Source: Mixophyes australis (Eukaryota; Chordata; Amphibia; Anura; Limnodynastidae). Taken from it: 64,000 nucleotides of DNA. The stretch covers positions 98,462,271 through 98,526,270 of the forward strand of contig JAVHZZ010000009.1 of NCBI GenBank assembly GCA_036250195.1. The letters run 5' to 3'. The notes beneath the pieces are model-generated. The model did no database searches, was not told the origin of the DNA, and saw nothing but the letters and a program-made list of their open reading frames with translations. A program made the position numbers and the translations under genes. This document shows positions 54,074 through 64,000 of this stretch, piece by piece (within the stretch, counting starts at the first letter, position 1; each line of letters begins with the position of its first letter).

Positions 54074-54253
54074 GTTCTAACTAGAGATGGGCGGGTCCGG
54101 TTCCCCGAGAACCGAACCCACCCGAACTTTGGGTATCTGAGTACTGAGCTGAGTAGCTCGGTACTCTCCCACCCGCTCTGAATCCAAATCGAGGCCGAAC
54201 GTCATCGTGACGTCGTCGGATCTCGTAGCTCGGTGCTCGCGATACTTCAAGAT

Positions 54254-54260
54254 TATAAAT
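54254..54260 (+). promoter_or_regulatory. Candidate TATA box of the hAT transposase gene
   Basis: TATAAAT lies about 170 bp inside the left end and about 190 bp before the first ATG (54452). It is placed as expected for a transposase promoter; sequence evidence only. Confidence 0.35.
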
Positions 54261-54451
54261 ACCTGCCTCCACAGCAATTCATCGCCATTTGACAGAGGAA
54301 GAGTGCAGGGTGTAATCACAGGCTGATTAGAGCAGGGACAGAGAATACAATATTCTTATTTTAATTGCTGTAACAAAAATCGCTAGAGAAGAGAGGAGGA
54401 TAGAGGTTTATTTTTGCAAAAATTAATTGCCGATAAAAAAAAATTGCCAAC

Positions 54452-54880
54452 ATGCCATTCTACACACGCAGTGGCAAAGAGAGAATGAGGCCTTCAGTTG
54501 GTGCACAACTACTGTTACGCGTCAAAGCCGAGCTGCAAGATAACAGTAAGGCATTAGAGGATAATGTTTGCTCTGATTCACAAATGACACCAATCCCTGT
54601 GGAGAGTCCATCCAACATTGGTATGTCTAATCGTGAGCATTCTGTTAGTGTACCCATAAAGAAGGGCCCTTTCAGCAGTTCTGCTGATGTGTACCTGAAC
54701 AGCCCGAGTGTAGCCGGTGATACACAAATTGAGGATGCCACTTTAGAAATAGAAGAGGATGAGGGGGAGATTTGTGGAGGTGAGGAGGGCGCTAATGAGG
54801 ATGTTGATGATTATGATGCAGACAGATACCAAATTGCCTTTCTCAATTTCTATTTCTATTCTAGATTATATAATGGCTGA
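54452..54880 (+). pseudogene. First copy of the transposase N-terminal segment
   Basis: A 142-codon frame begins MPFYTRSGKERMRPSVG. Its second half (GMSNREHS ... DTQIEDATLEIEEDEGEIC) is repeated at 55322-55480 in front of the BED finger. The frame then runs into the first ~110-bp tandem repeat and stops. It is either a true first exon, spliced past the repeats to the downstream copy, or the remnant of an internal duplication. The acidic E/D-rich segment is typical of the region before the DNA-binding domain. Confidence 0.55.
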
Positions 54881-55310
54881 ATAGTTTTCTATTTTACTCC
54901 TAGTGGAGAGGGGCTCTGATGCAGACAGATACCAAACTGCCTTTGTCCATTTCTTTGTATATTCAAATTTCTAGTTCTACAGTCTATGCAGGCTGCTTTT
55001 TTTTATATTTTACTACAAGTGGATGGGGGGGGTCTGATGCAGACAGATACCAAACTTCCTTTGTCCATTTCTTTGTATATTCGAATTTCTAGTTCTACAG
55101 TCTATGCAGGCTGCTTTTTTTTCTATTTTTCTACAAGTGGATGGGGGGGGGGGTCTGATGCAGACAGATACCAAACTGCCTTTGTCCATTTCTTTGTATA
55201 TTCAAATTGCTAGTTCCACAGTCTGTGCAGGCTGCTTTTTTTATATTCAACTACAAGTAGAGGGCGGGGGGGGGGGGGGCATAGATAGCCACCAAACTAC
55301 CATGGTCCAT
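54817..55310 (+). repeat. ~110-bp tandem repeats, 5' set
   Basis: Four to five copies each begin GATGCAGACAGATACCAAA, contain TTTGTCCATTTCTTTGTATA, and end in a G-run. A related 3' set lies at 58020-58270. Confidence 0.85.
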
Positions 55311-55321
55311 CCAACAGTGGG

Positions 55322-57908
55322 ATGTCTAATCGTGAGCATTCTGCTGATGTGTGCCTTAATAGCCCGAGTGTAGCCGGTGATACACAAATTGAGGATGCCA
55401 CTTTGGAATTAGAAGAGGATGAGGGGGAGATTTGTGTAGGCGATGAGGGTGCTAATGAGGATGTTGATGGGGATGAGGTTGTTTGTGTAAGTCCTGCACC
55501 AGTGGCAGCAGTTCTGGCACATGACAAGAAAAAGGCCATTGTCATGCCTGGGCATAAAACAAAAAAATCCACTTCTTATGTGTGGAATTATTTCTACCCA
55601 AATCCAGACAACAATTGTATAGCCATTTGTACTGTATGTGAAGCCACAGTCAGTCGAATGAGGGACCTTAACCATCTTGGAACCTCGTCTATGTTACGCC
55701 ATGGCAAAGTGTTGGGAAAAGCTGAAAGTTCTTCCCAAAAAATTACAAGCACTCCATCATCAGCTAAGACCCTCCACTTACCGACATCCCGACGGCTACA
55801 AAATACACCCACCACACCATCCTCATCAATATCCTCAGTAGCGCTCGGAGTTAGCCCGGCATCCCACTTAAGGCTGGATGACTCTGGCACTATTATTGAT
55901 TCCTCTGAAGAAAGCGTTAGTCCCACTGCTGCTGCTGTTGCTGCTGCTGGGGGTGAATTGTCATCCCATAGGCAGGTCAAGAAAATGAGCAGTCCTACAT
56001 TTCAGCAATTAACTGTGAAACAATCATTTGCGAGGGGAAGCAAATATGACAGCAGTCACCCAGTCGCCAAACGAATCACAGACGCCTCGGCTGCAATGTT
56101 AGTGTTAGATCTGCGTCCAATCTTCACAATAAACTCAGCTGGTTTTTCACAGTTAATTGAGGTTTTGTGTCCGCGTTACAGAATTCCATCGCGACACCAT
56201 TTCTCCCATAAAGCAATTCCACAACTATACCAAAATGTGTGTTAAAATGTAGAGATTGCGCTGAAAAAATGCCATTCTGCCCACTGTCGCTTAACCACAG
56301 ATATGTGGACAAGTGGAAGTGGCCAAACCAAAGACTATATGACTGTGACAGTCAACTGGGTTGGTAATTCACCTTCACCAGCAGGAACAGCAGCAGCATG
56401 TACACCACTACGTAACATTTGTCACAGGCAGGCCACTCTTTGTATCACCGGCTTCACTAACAGGCATACAGCTGACAATTTGTTACACAAACTGAGAGAT
56501 GTGATTGATGCATGGCTTATACCACTTGGACTCTCCCCAGGGTATGTCATTTCTGATAACGCCAACAATATAGTGCGAGCATTACAGCTGGGTGATTTCC
56601 AACACATTCCCTGTTTTGCTCACACCATCAACTTGGTGGTGCAGAGCTTCCTACAAAATAACCATGAGGTGCAGGAGATGCTTTCGGTGGCCCGTAAAAT
56701 TTCAGGCCATTTCAGGCATTCAGCCACAGCATGTAGGAGATTACAGCAGCTCCAAGAGCAGTTTAACTTGCCCTGCCACCAACTTAAGCAAGAGGTGGTA
56801 AATAGGTGGAATTCCACCCTGTACATGCTTCAGAGGATGGAGGAACAGCGCAAAGCCATCCAAGCATATTGCAGAAGCCATGACATTGGGAAAGGAGGGG
56901 GGATGTATTTCACTCTTGCACAGTGGGGAATCCTTTCAGTGCTGTGCAAGTTGCTGAAACCAAGTTGTGACGTTTGAGGTGAGCGCAGACTCTGCTAGTT
57001 TGAGCCAAGTCATTCCTTTAATTAGACTATTGGAAAAGCAGCTTGAGAAAATGAAGGAGGAGCTGAAAGCAAGCAATTCAGCAAAGTATGTTGGCCTTGT
57101 CGATCAAGTACTTAATTCGCTTCACAATGATCCTCGAGTTATTAAGATCTTGAACTCGGATCAGTACGTTTTGGCCACTGTGCTTGATCCAAGGTTTAAA
57201 ACTTACATTGAGTCTTTACTTGTAAATGAGCAAGATGTGAACTTTTGCAAGGAGCTGTTGCTCGGCAAGTTGGCCGCTAAACTGGGCCTCTGCTTGACGA
57301 CGTGTCCTCCTTCACTTTCTCAAGCTGCTGCTGCTCGTAAAAAATTAAATTTCCCAAAAAGAAGCAGGGAAGACGCAGGGGGCAGACCAGAACAATTTAA
57401 CATCTGGGCTGGTTTGAAGGATTTTTCAAAAAAATGTGTCACTTTGCCCATAACTCCATCCAATACGAGTATAAACATGCAAAGGATGGTGAAGGATTAC
57501 TTTCAAGAGGTAGTTGATATGGAAATGTCAGACAGTCCCTTTCCTTACTGGGAAGAAAAGCAGGCCATTTGGAAACCCATGTACAAACTTGCTTTGCAAT
57601 ACTTAAGCTGCCCACCCTCCAGTGTGTACTCTGAACGAGTGTTCAGCACAGCAGGGAACTTAGTCAGTGATCGCCGTAGAAGGTTACTTCCCAAAAATGT
57701 GGAGAAAATGATGTTTATAAAAATGAACTACATCTTCCACGAGGAAGACCTTCACCATCCAAGACATCCAAGCACTGACTGTTCTCTAATGGCGGATTTA
57801 AGCGGCGATGAGTTGATAGTCTGTAATGATAATGACGTACACACTGATGAGGGTGAGGATGAAGCTGAAGATGATGACGATAACATCTTTTTAAAACTTT
57901 CTATGTAA
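55322..57908 (+). pseudogene. hAT transposase (BED finger, RNase H-like core, hATC domain)
   Basis: In order: an acidic N-terminal segment; a BED-type finger (C103-x2-C106 ... H127, counted from 55322); the catalytic region with TTDMWTS, ISDNANN and CFAHTINLVV; a helical insertion; RWNSTLYML; then the C-terminal hATC dimerisation domain with SSVYSERVFSTAGNLVSDRR. One in-frame TAA (56243-56245) interrupts otherwise continuous coding between the finger and the core. A frameshift near 56967 separates the core from the hATC part. The rest is open and well conserved, so inactivation is recent. The family resembles Ac/ZBED-type hAT. The enzyme would cut and paste elements with matching ends and 8-bp duplications. 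Confidence 0.93.
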
Positions 57909-58019
57909 GTGTAGGGTGCAATCTACCACCAAAGAGGAAAGGGACTTGTGGCATTTCCATATCACGTACCGCCTTGAAAGGCTGCTGTTTGGGCAATTTA
58001 TCCTTAAGGGTAGGGTGTC

Positions 58020-58270
58020 ATAGACAGAGTGACCCCAAACTGGCTTTGTCCATTTCTCTTTATATTGTACAGTCTATAATGGCTGAATTTTTTTGTATTT
58101 TTGACAAGCGGAGGGGGGCCTAGAGAGCCAGAATCCAAACTGGCTTTGTCCATTTCAATTAATATTGTACAGTCTATAACGGCTGAATTTTTTTGTTTTT
58201 TAAACAAGTGGAGGGGGGCCTATAGAGACAGAAAGCAAACTGCCTTTTTCCATTTCTTTACATATTGAAC
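58020..58270 (+). repeat. ~98-bp tandem repeats, 3' set
   Basis: About three copies share CAAACTGGCTTTGTCCATTT, TTATATTGTACAGTCTATAA and a GAGGGGGGCC end. They resemble the 5' set in order and motif, so both ends of the transposon carry related subterminal arrays. Confidence 0.8.
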
Positions 58271-58630
58271 TATAAGTGCAGGGTGTAATATACTTCCAAA
58301 GACGATGGCTGCATTGCCAATATGCATAGATGAAGAGGAAGACAATCTGTTTTGTGTGTAGAATAAATGAAGGCCTACCTACCAGGAATTAAACTGTTTT
58401 TGGATGATTTATTACCTCTACAATTAGATTACTTATCTATGAAACAGTTAGAGCACTAAATTGGGTTATTTTAGGCCCAAAAACATTGATTTTCCAACAA
58501 AATAGCAAAACAAAACCAAAACCAAAACATGCAATGGTGGTTTTGCAAAGCCAAAACACGATGGTAATCCAGATCCAAAACCGAATCCAAAAACAAAACA
58601 CGGGGGTCAGTGACCATATCTAGTTCTAAC

Positions 58631-60984
58631 AATCCTAATCGTGGGCTGAGGGAATTGTGAGGGAATTGTCAACAAGCTCTTCTGACCCAGAACCTGCGGT
58701 GTGCTTCCATCTCCTAAGCCTCCATTCTCTCTGTATCTGATTTAGATTATCACCTTCTGTATCTGTCCCTGCCAGGAAGCCAATTGTGCCACAGCCTGGC
58801 ATCTAGACCACACCTTTCCTGGGCAGGAGGTGTGGGGCAGGGGGTTGGTTTCTGCATACTATTAATTTCCTTTGCGCACTACATAGTAGAGAATTAAATT
58901 ATTTTTGTTTTATTTGGACTACTGCTATATATTGAACACGAAATTGCACTTTTATTGAATGATGGAGATTTCAGGTTTGCCTGCTTAACAGCAGTTTAGA
59001 ACCACATATTTTCAGACTTGTTGACAGTCTGGTAAAGGTAGTTTTAGTAAATATGTTATGCGCTTGTCCTTTACATATCATACTTTATTTAAGCACTTAG
59101 CACACCTTAATTAGGTTCACCAAATGACTCATGTATTTAAGTCTTGGAAACTGCATGAAGTATTAAGGAATGTCTACCATGTTATTCATTAAGTATTCTA
59201 AATTTATTTCAAGCCAGTTTCCCAGTAAATATTTTGCAGTTGGGTGAGCAGAGATTCAAAAACAGCCTATAGCAATTTAAATAAAAGTTCATATCCTCAG
59301 TGGGTATAAATTTCATGATGATAGATTTACCTGTGTAGGGATTAGGGTTATCCTATTACTATGGTCTTTTTATTAGTAAAAGAAACAAAATTTAAGATGA
59401 ACATATGGCTGACTATGATAATACTGGTTTTGCATTAAGTTGAAATTACATTTGCCTGCAGGACTTTATCCTGTAATTGCTGAAGTTTGTAAGCAGTGTT
59501 TGACTACATAGAATGTTTATATCTATATATCATATATATATGTTTGCATGTTTTTAGAATATTATTTTATATATAAATCACAAGCTGGAAAAACATCAGT
59601 CAGTGATATAGTACTTTTAGTAATTCAAATACTGTGCATTAATCTAACTTACACGGTTAACCGGAATATATATTTTTTTGTCTTGAAACCTGTTTATTTG
59701 CATTGCTAGTCAAATGAGATTGTTTCTGTGTGCACAGGAGAGTATCATATCAGTGTTCATGAGCAAAGGCTCCGAGGATGTAGCGTACAGAAAATTTGCA
59801 TTGAAATGGGATGCTGAATCTTGTTGACGGTATATTTTTACTGCACAAATTTTAAAAGCTTATGTTAAACTGCTAATCATCCAAAACCATATGTCGTCTT
59901 ATGGTACTGTTCAAATTATAATTGCATCTCTTCTCATTTTTTACAACTCAAGAGATAAATCAAAATAATTTCTTTAAAAGAAAGGGATGTAACACTTTTG
60001 GACGCTTTTAATTTGCTTTATGTTATCAATGGGAGATTTGCAGAGGTTTTATTTAATGCCATATTTTTTTATCAAATCAAATCAGTTGTTTACGGAAAAA
60101 AAGATGGAGTAACCATTTGTATATAGCCAATTAAAAACGCTAATCTATTTATATATTATGTTTTTAGTTTTGTGTTATTTCTAAACGTTTTAAGATTACT
60201 TTAGAAAGAAAGATAAAAAAACATATTTTAGCTTTTGTTTACATAATTTTCAATTTACAAAATGTATTGAAAGCCTTGCAAGATCACTCAGTCAGTGGTC
60301 AGCTATCAAAATAGGACCCATACAGTTTCAGTCTGGTGAAGCCATATGGCACTGAATTATATCGCACTGGGAAAAATCCTTCACAGCTGCTATTCCAACT
60401 GAGAATATATTTGCGTTCCCAAGTTACTTTCAGGATCAACCACATTTTGTTGGGTAACTGTACAAGCATAAAATACACAAGAATCACAAAAGCTAAGATT
60501 AAGATACTTGTAACAAATTTAGAATTATATATTTACTTTACTAAAGGAAACAGCCTACTTTTCTAAATCATTTTGTTAAAAATCTGTTTTACCTAATTAT
60601 ACACAGCATCTTTCTTTTCTCTTTTTTTGTTTTAACCATTTCTATTTATTCTCTTTATGCTTTTGTAATATGGCAAGCAGATTGCTTAAATCATCATAAG
60701 TTTAACATAACACTATAGATTAGGGAATCTTACATGGTGTATTTCATAGATATACTTATAATATTTAATTAAAATATTTCAATTGATTCATAGAAATCTT
60801 TGCTCAAAATACATTGAGAGGCTATAAAAAGTTATTATGTAAGTGTGATTAATTTATTATAATTTTACCACATTTATATAGCAAATATAATTAAATAATG
60901 TTATAGCTGGCAGTGGGTGAGGCTTCAGGTGATACCCGTCTACTAGCGTCATAATGTGATGTGAACATTCTGTCCGAGTGCGAG
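58631..60984. other. Unassigned interval
   Basis: About 2.3 kb, very AT-rich, no transposon recognised. One weak exon candidate lies at 59738-59827. Confidence 0.4.
59738..59827 (+). other. Weak candidate terminal exon
   Basis: It follows a good 3' splice-like signal (T-rich tract, then GTGTGCACAG) and is open for 29 codons to a TGA (peptide starts ESIISVFMSKGSEDVAYRKF). A second frame is also open for most of the length. It stands out from the AT-rich surroundings by its balanced base composition. I do not recognise the peptide, and it may be chance. Confidence 0.2.
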
Positions 60985-61250
60985 CTTAATTCCGCAGCAC
61001 TGTACAGAGAACACACTCTCATCAGTCCCTGCCCCATTGGAGCTAAATTCCCTAACATACACACACACACAGACAGAACGTGATAGACTAAGGTCAATTT
61101 AATAGCAGCTAATTAACCTACTAGTATGTTTTTGGAGTGTGGGTGGAAACCGGAGCTCCTGGAGGAAACTCACACCCATGGTCAGGAATCAAACTCATGA
61201 CCCCAGTGCTGTGAGGCAGAAGTGCTAACCACTAAGCCACCGTGCTGACC
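60985..61250 (-). repeat. tRNA-derived SINE, 3'-truncated copy
   Basis: Reverse-oriented: begins within the AATTCCGCAGCACTGTACAG block and ends with the GTGCTGACC head at 61250. The trinucleotide tail is missing. It abuts the A-tail of the L1/Tx1 copy at 61256. Confidence 0.8.
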
Positions 61251-61255
61251 TCTCT

Positions 61256-63650
61256 AGATTTTTTTTTAACTTATTCCATTTTATTATTTTTCCAAACAAC
61301 AAACACAAAATATAAAACAGAACATAAATATACAATATATCATAATGTCCATCTCGGTTGCTACATTAACTCAAATATATTTAGAAAACAAAACTCACAT
61401 GACATGTTCATGTCATAATCCAAAAAAATAAATTCCAACATATATAACAGCCTTTACAGACATAAATATAAAAGAACAATATTACAGATAAAGATTATTA
61501 AACACTTATTTAAATATAAGAAAAGTTATTATGCACAGTGCAGGCCAGCCAGAAGAGCCCTCTTCTCCCTCCCTTCCTCTTAAGGAAGAAACAAAAATTA
61601 TAGAAGTAAATACAAATGAATTCAAGATCATCGGATGATCCGAATTTGCTCTACATCTAGACGTAAACCGTCAAGACCATGTTTTATGATATTTCACTTT
61701 TGCCTTCCTGCAGGTATTATTATTATTAATTTTTATTTATAGGGCACCACTAGGTGTCCGCTGCACCGTACAGGGACAAACGAGATTACAATACGAGGTG
61801 AGACAGCACAGAACAGTAAACAATAATCACAGTAACTCAGTGAGCTCAAGGCACAGCTAGAGGGGCGGGGGAAGAGAAGGTCAGCCAACAACGGCACCAA
61901 GGAGGGAGGGCACGGATGAGTGGGAGACCCCCAGGGGGAAGAGGAGGGAGCGAGAGGGGACGGGGGAAGAGGGTCCTCGAGGAGGAAGGCAGGGTAGCTG
62001 GCGAGCTGAGTTAAAAGTGGTGAAGACAGGAGGAGAGAAAGCACTGCTCAAAGGAGCGTACAATCTAAGGGGAGGGGTAGACTGACAGAGAGACACAGGG
62101 GAGAGAGGGAGAGATGGAGGAACAGAGGATAAGGATAGGGGAAGGGGAATGAAGGGGAAGAGTCAGAAGAAAAGGTAGGAAGTTAAGTGGGAGACTGGAA
62201 AGCTTTAAGAAAAGGATGGGTTTTTAAACACCGTTTGAAACTGGACAGATTAGGGGAAGTTCTGATGGAGGGAGGGAGCTTGTTCCAGTGGAGGGGGGCA
62301 GTGCGGCGAAGTCTTGGATACGCGCGTGGGAGGAGGTGATCAGGGGGGAAGAGAGGCGAAGGTCATCCCGGAGAGGGTGGGATGGAGCATGAATAGAGAA
62401 GAGGGAAGAGATGTAGGGAGCAGTGGAGTTGGCGAGGGCCTTGTATGTGAGAGTGAGGAGCTTGAACAGGATTCTGTAGGGTAGGAGGAGCCAGTGAAGG
62501 GATTGGTAGAGGGGGGAGACAGAAGAGGAGCAGCGAGAAAGGAAGATAAGCCTAGCGGCCGCGTTAAGTACAGATCGAAGGGGAGCGAGATGAGAGTGGG
62601 GGAGACCAGTAAGGAGGAGGTTGCAGTAGTCCAAGCGGGAGATGATCAGAGAGTGAATAAAACATTTAGAGGCATCTTGGGAGAGGAAGGGCCAGATGCG
62701 AGCGATGTTACGCAGCTGGAAGCGGCAAGATTTAGCAAGAGAGAGAATGTGGGGGCCAAAGGAGAGAGAGGAGTCGAGGATGACCCCGAGGCAGCGAAGT
62801 TGGGGGACAGGGGAGATAGAGGTGTTGTCGACAGTGATAGAGAGGTCAGAAGGGGGCGAGGTGCGAGGGGGAGGGAAGACTATGAGTTCAGTTTTGGCGA
62901 GGTTAAGCTTGAGGAATCGAGAGGACATCCAGGAGGAGATGGCAGAGAGGCAGGCGGACACCCTAGAGAGAAGGGAGGGAGAGAGATCAGGAGAGGAGAG
63001 GTAAAGTTGGGTGTCGTCAGCGTAGAGATGATAGTTGAGGCTGTAGGAGCTGATGAGTTCACCTAGGGTATACATATATCTTTCATACTGCATAGTTGCA
63101 TTAACTAACACCCTCCACTTATAGAATTCCAATGGGCCAGGAGCCAACCAACCCTGAGCAATCACTACTTTTGCCAGGGTCATGAGATTAAAAAAATTTG
63201 TAACTGTATATTTGTTAGTAATATTTCCTAAAGAAATGCCATATAGGCACTGTTTATCACCCATTAAAGGAGCAAAACAAACAGTATTTAGAACACATTC
63301 AAAAAGCTCTATCCAAAACCCTTTTATTACTGGACAATACCATAATAATGCCAAAAGTCACCCATAATAGAGTGACATTTCATATATGCCGAACTACTTC
63401 TTTCCATCCGAAATAACCCCATCGGTGTATGGTAGGCCCTATGTAATATAAACAAATAAATCTGTTGATAACAGGAGGTAGCATTACAGAGATTCGTAAG
63501 CATATTGGACCATTCCTCATCAATAAGAGGACCCAGATCCACCTCCTATTTAGATCTAAGTATGTCTAAATCACCAGGGGTCAATGACAAATTAAGTTTA
63601 GAATATAGTGTAGATATAACATTCTGAGTTCCCATTGCATATAAAAGGCA
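61256..63650 (-). pseudogene. L1/Tx1 LINE ORF2 C-terminus and 3' UTR, split by another LINE
   Basis: On the minus strand, 63650 to 63067 encodes LDILRSK, EVDLGPLIDEEWSNML, then (after a frameshift near 63355) LLWYCPVIKGFWIELFE, NLMTLAKVVIAQGWL and EFYKWRVLVNATMQYERYMY: the C-terminal domain of L1/Tx1 ORF2. An L2-type LINE (61715-63066) interrupts right after MYT. Coding sense resumes at 61714 with LQEGKSEISYK. The element ends with an AATAAA and a T-run (A-tail on the minus strand) at about 61260-61270. It is 5'-truncated near 63650, where the Penelope-like sequence begins. Confidence 0.8.
61715..63066 (-). pseudogene. L2/CR1-like LINE, 5'-truncated: RT end and 3' UTR
   Basis: The insert begins mid-RT: LNYHLYADDTQLYLS holds the catalytic YADD, followed by WMSSRFLKLNLAKTELIVF, LGVILDSSLSF and SRLDYCNLLLTGLP, all typical of L2-type LINEs. 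The frame stays open to the natural-looking end at 62224, then a pyrimidine-rich 3' UTR and an (AAT)n tail at about 61715-61733. Only the second half of the RT is present; endonuclease and ORF1 are absent, so it cannot move. The open RT suggests a fairly young insertion. The G/E/R-rich frames on the opposite strand (62494-63066) are shadows. The 3' UTR matches 2965-3332. Confidence 0.9.
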
Positions 63651-63652
63651 TT

Positions 63653-64000
63653 TCAGGCTGGATCAAAGGAGGGGATAAGGGAAAGTTCAAATATCCACTT
63701 AGCCTCTTCTTTAGATATTCTAGTCAGAAAATCGCCTCCTCTCCAGGATTTCTTTTATCTTTTTTATACCATTACATTTTAAACGTGAGGGATCATGTTT
63801 TTGTGCATAGTGATTGGTTACACTATTTGTCTTCATCTGTTTCTGGATTTTCCTGCTATCTTCGCTTAGCCTTATTTTTAAACTCCTAATGGTGTGGACA
63901 ATATACCGTAGGCCGCACTGACATTTCAAGAAGTAGATAACCCCTTTGGTGTCACAGGTGATGTTTTCTCTCATTGAATATGTCCTACCATTAGAATTTG
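63653..64000 (-). pseudogene. Penelope-like element: GIY-YIG endonuclease end (runs off window)
   Basis: The minus-strand frame enters from the right edge with GRTYSMRENITCDTKG, then VIYFLKCQCGLRYI, the GIY-YIG core, followed by LKIRLSED and HYAQKHD. These spacings match the endonuclease domain that follows the RT in Penelope-like elements. A frameshift near 63740 breaks the C-terminus: the original continues RGGDFLTRISKEEAKWIFEL and stops at 63653-63655. The RT should lie beyond 64000. The element's 3' part ends or is truncated where L1 sequence starts (~63650). Confidence 0.85.

Larger units (their letters stand above)
54082..58622 (+). mobile_element. hAT DNA transposon (4.54 kb), recently inactivated
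   Basis: The termini TAGAGATGGGCGGG and (inverse of right end) TAGATATGGTCAC form a short imperfect inverted repeat. An exact 8-bp duplication GTTCTAAC lies at 54074-54081 and 58623-58630. Inside are a BED-finger hAT transposase gene and two sets of ~100-bp tandem repeats placed on either side of it. The fragments at 12115-12251 and 16341-16783 share its ends, so it could have been the source of enzyme for non-autonomous relatives. Confidence 0.95.

Noticed and set aside
62494..63066. 190-codon G/E/R-rich plus-strand frame
   Set aside because: It is the opposite-strand shadow of the L2-type reverse-transcriptase frame.

Overview
This window looks like intergenic or intronic DNA from a large, transposon-packed vertebrate genome, most likely a frog (anuran amphibian). 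The evidence is the repeat content: tRNA-derived SINEs with trinucleotide tails, L1/Tx1 and L2-type LINEs, a Penelope-like element, palindromic MITEs ending GGGCCTGATTCA, hAT elements with TAGAGATG ends, and chromodomain and PNMA-type Ty3/gypsy elements. The species call is inference. I recognise no host gene; two short exon-like stretches (19.3 kb, 59.7 kb) are weak candidates.

Layout. 1-15 kb: AT-rich DNA with MITEs, a SINE, a LINE 3' end, a ~0.4-kb duplication and a 1.27-kb inverted dimer with a 12-13 bp target-site duplication. 15.4-18.5 kb: a two-copy 466-bp tandem repeat, a hAT end carrying an 18S rRNA-like fragment, and a non-autonomous hAT with a nested MITE. 21.7-22.5 kb: an L1/Tx1 reverse-transcriptase relic. 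25.4-26.0 kb: a palindromic MITE between simple repeats.

28.0-35.8 kb: a three-level nest. A 36-bp minisatellite was hit by a plus-strand LTR (duplication GTCTG). That LTR was then hit by a minus-strand chromovirus-type element (duplication CTCTA) with two LTRs and one 756-codon ORF, in which gag-protease is joined in frame to the integrase tail and chromodomain; reverse transcriptase, RNase H and the integrase core are missing. The element has a Tf1-style self-priming site: the predicted RNA 5' end is complementary over 12 nt to the primer-binding site beside gag.

39.6-48.0 kb: a complete-looking minus-strand Ty3/gypsy element with 1385-bp LTRs that look identical, duplication CATA, a PNMA-like gag ORF and a full pol ORF in the -1 frame. 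It carries the pieces for a retrotransposition cycle: capsid/nucleocapsid, protease, RT, RNase H, integrase, primer site and polypurine tract.

48-64 kb: palindromic MITEs, a non-autonomous hAT (duplication ATCATACC), SINEs, a 4.54-kb hAT (duplication GTTCTAAC) whose transposase has one nonsense codon and one frameshift, and at the right edge an L1/Tx1 tail split by an L2-type LINE, next to a Penelope-like GIY-YIG endonuclease that runs off the window.
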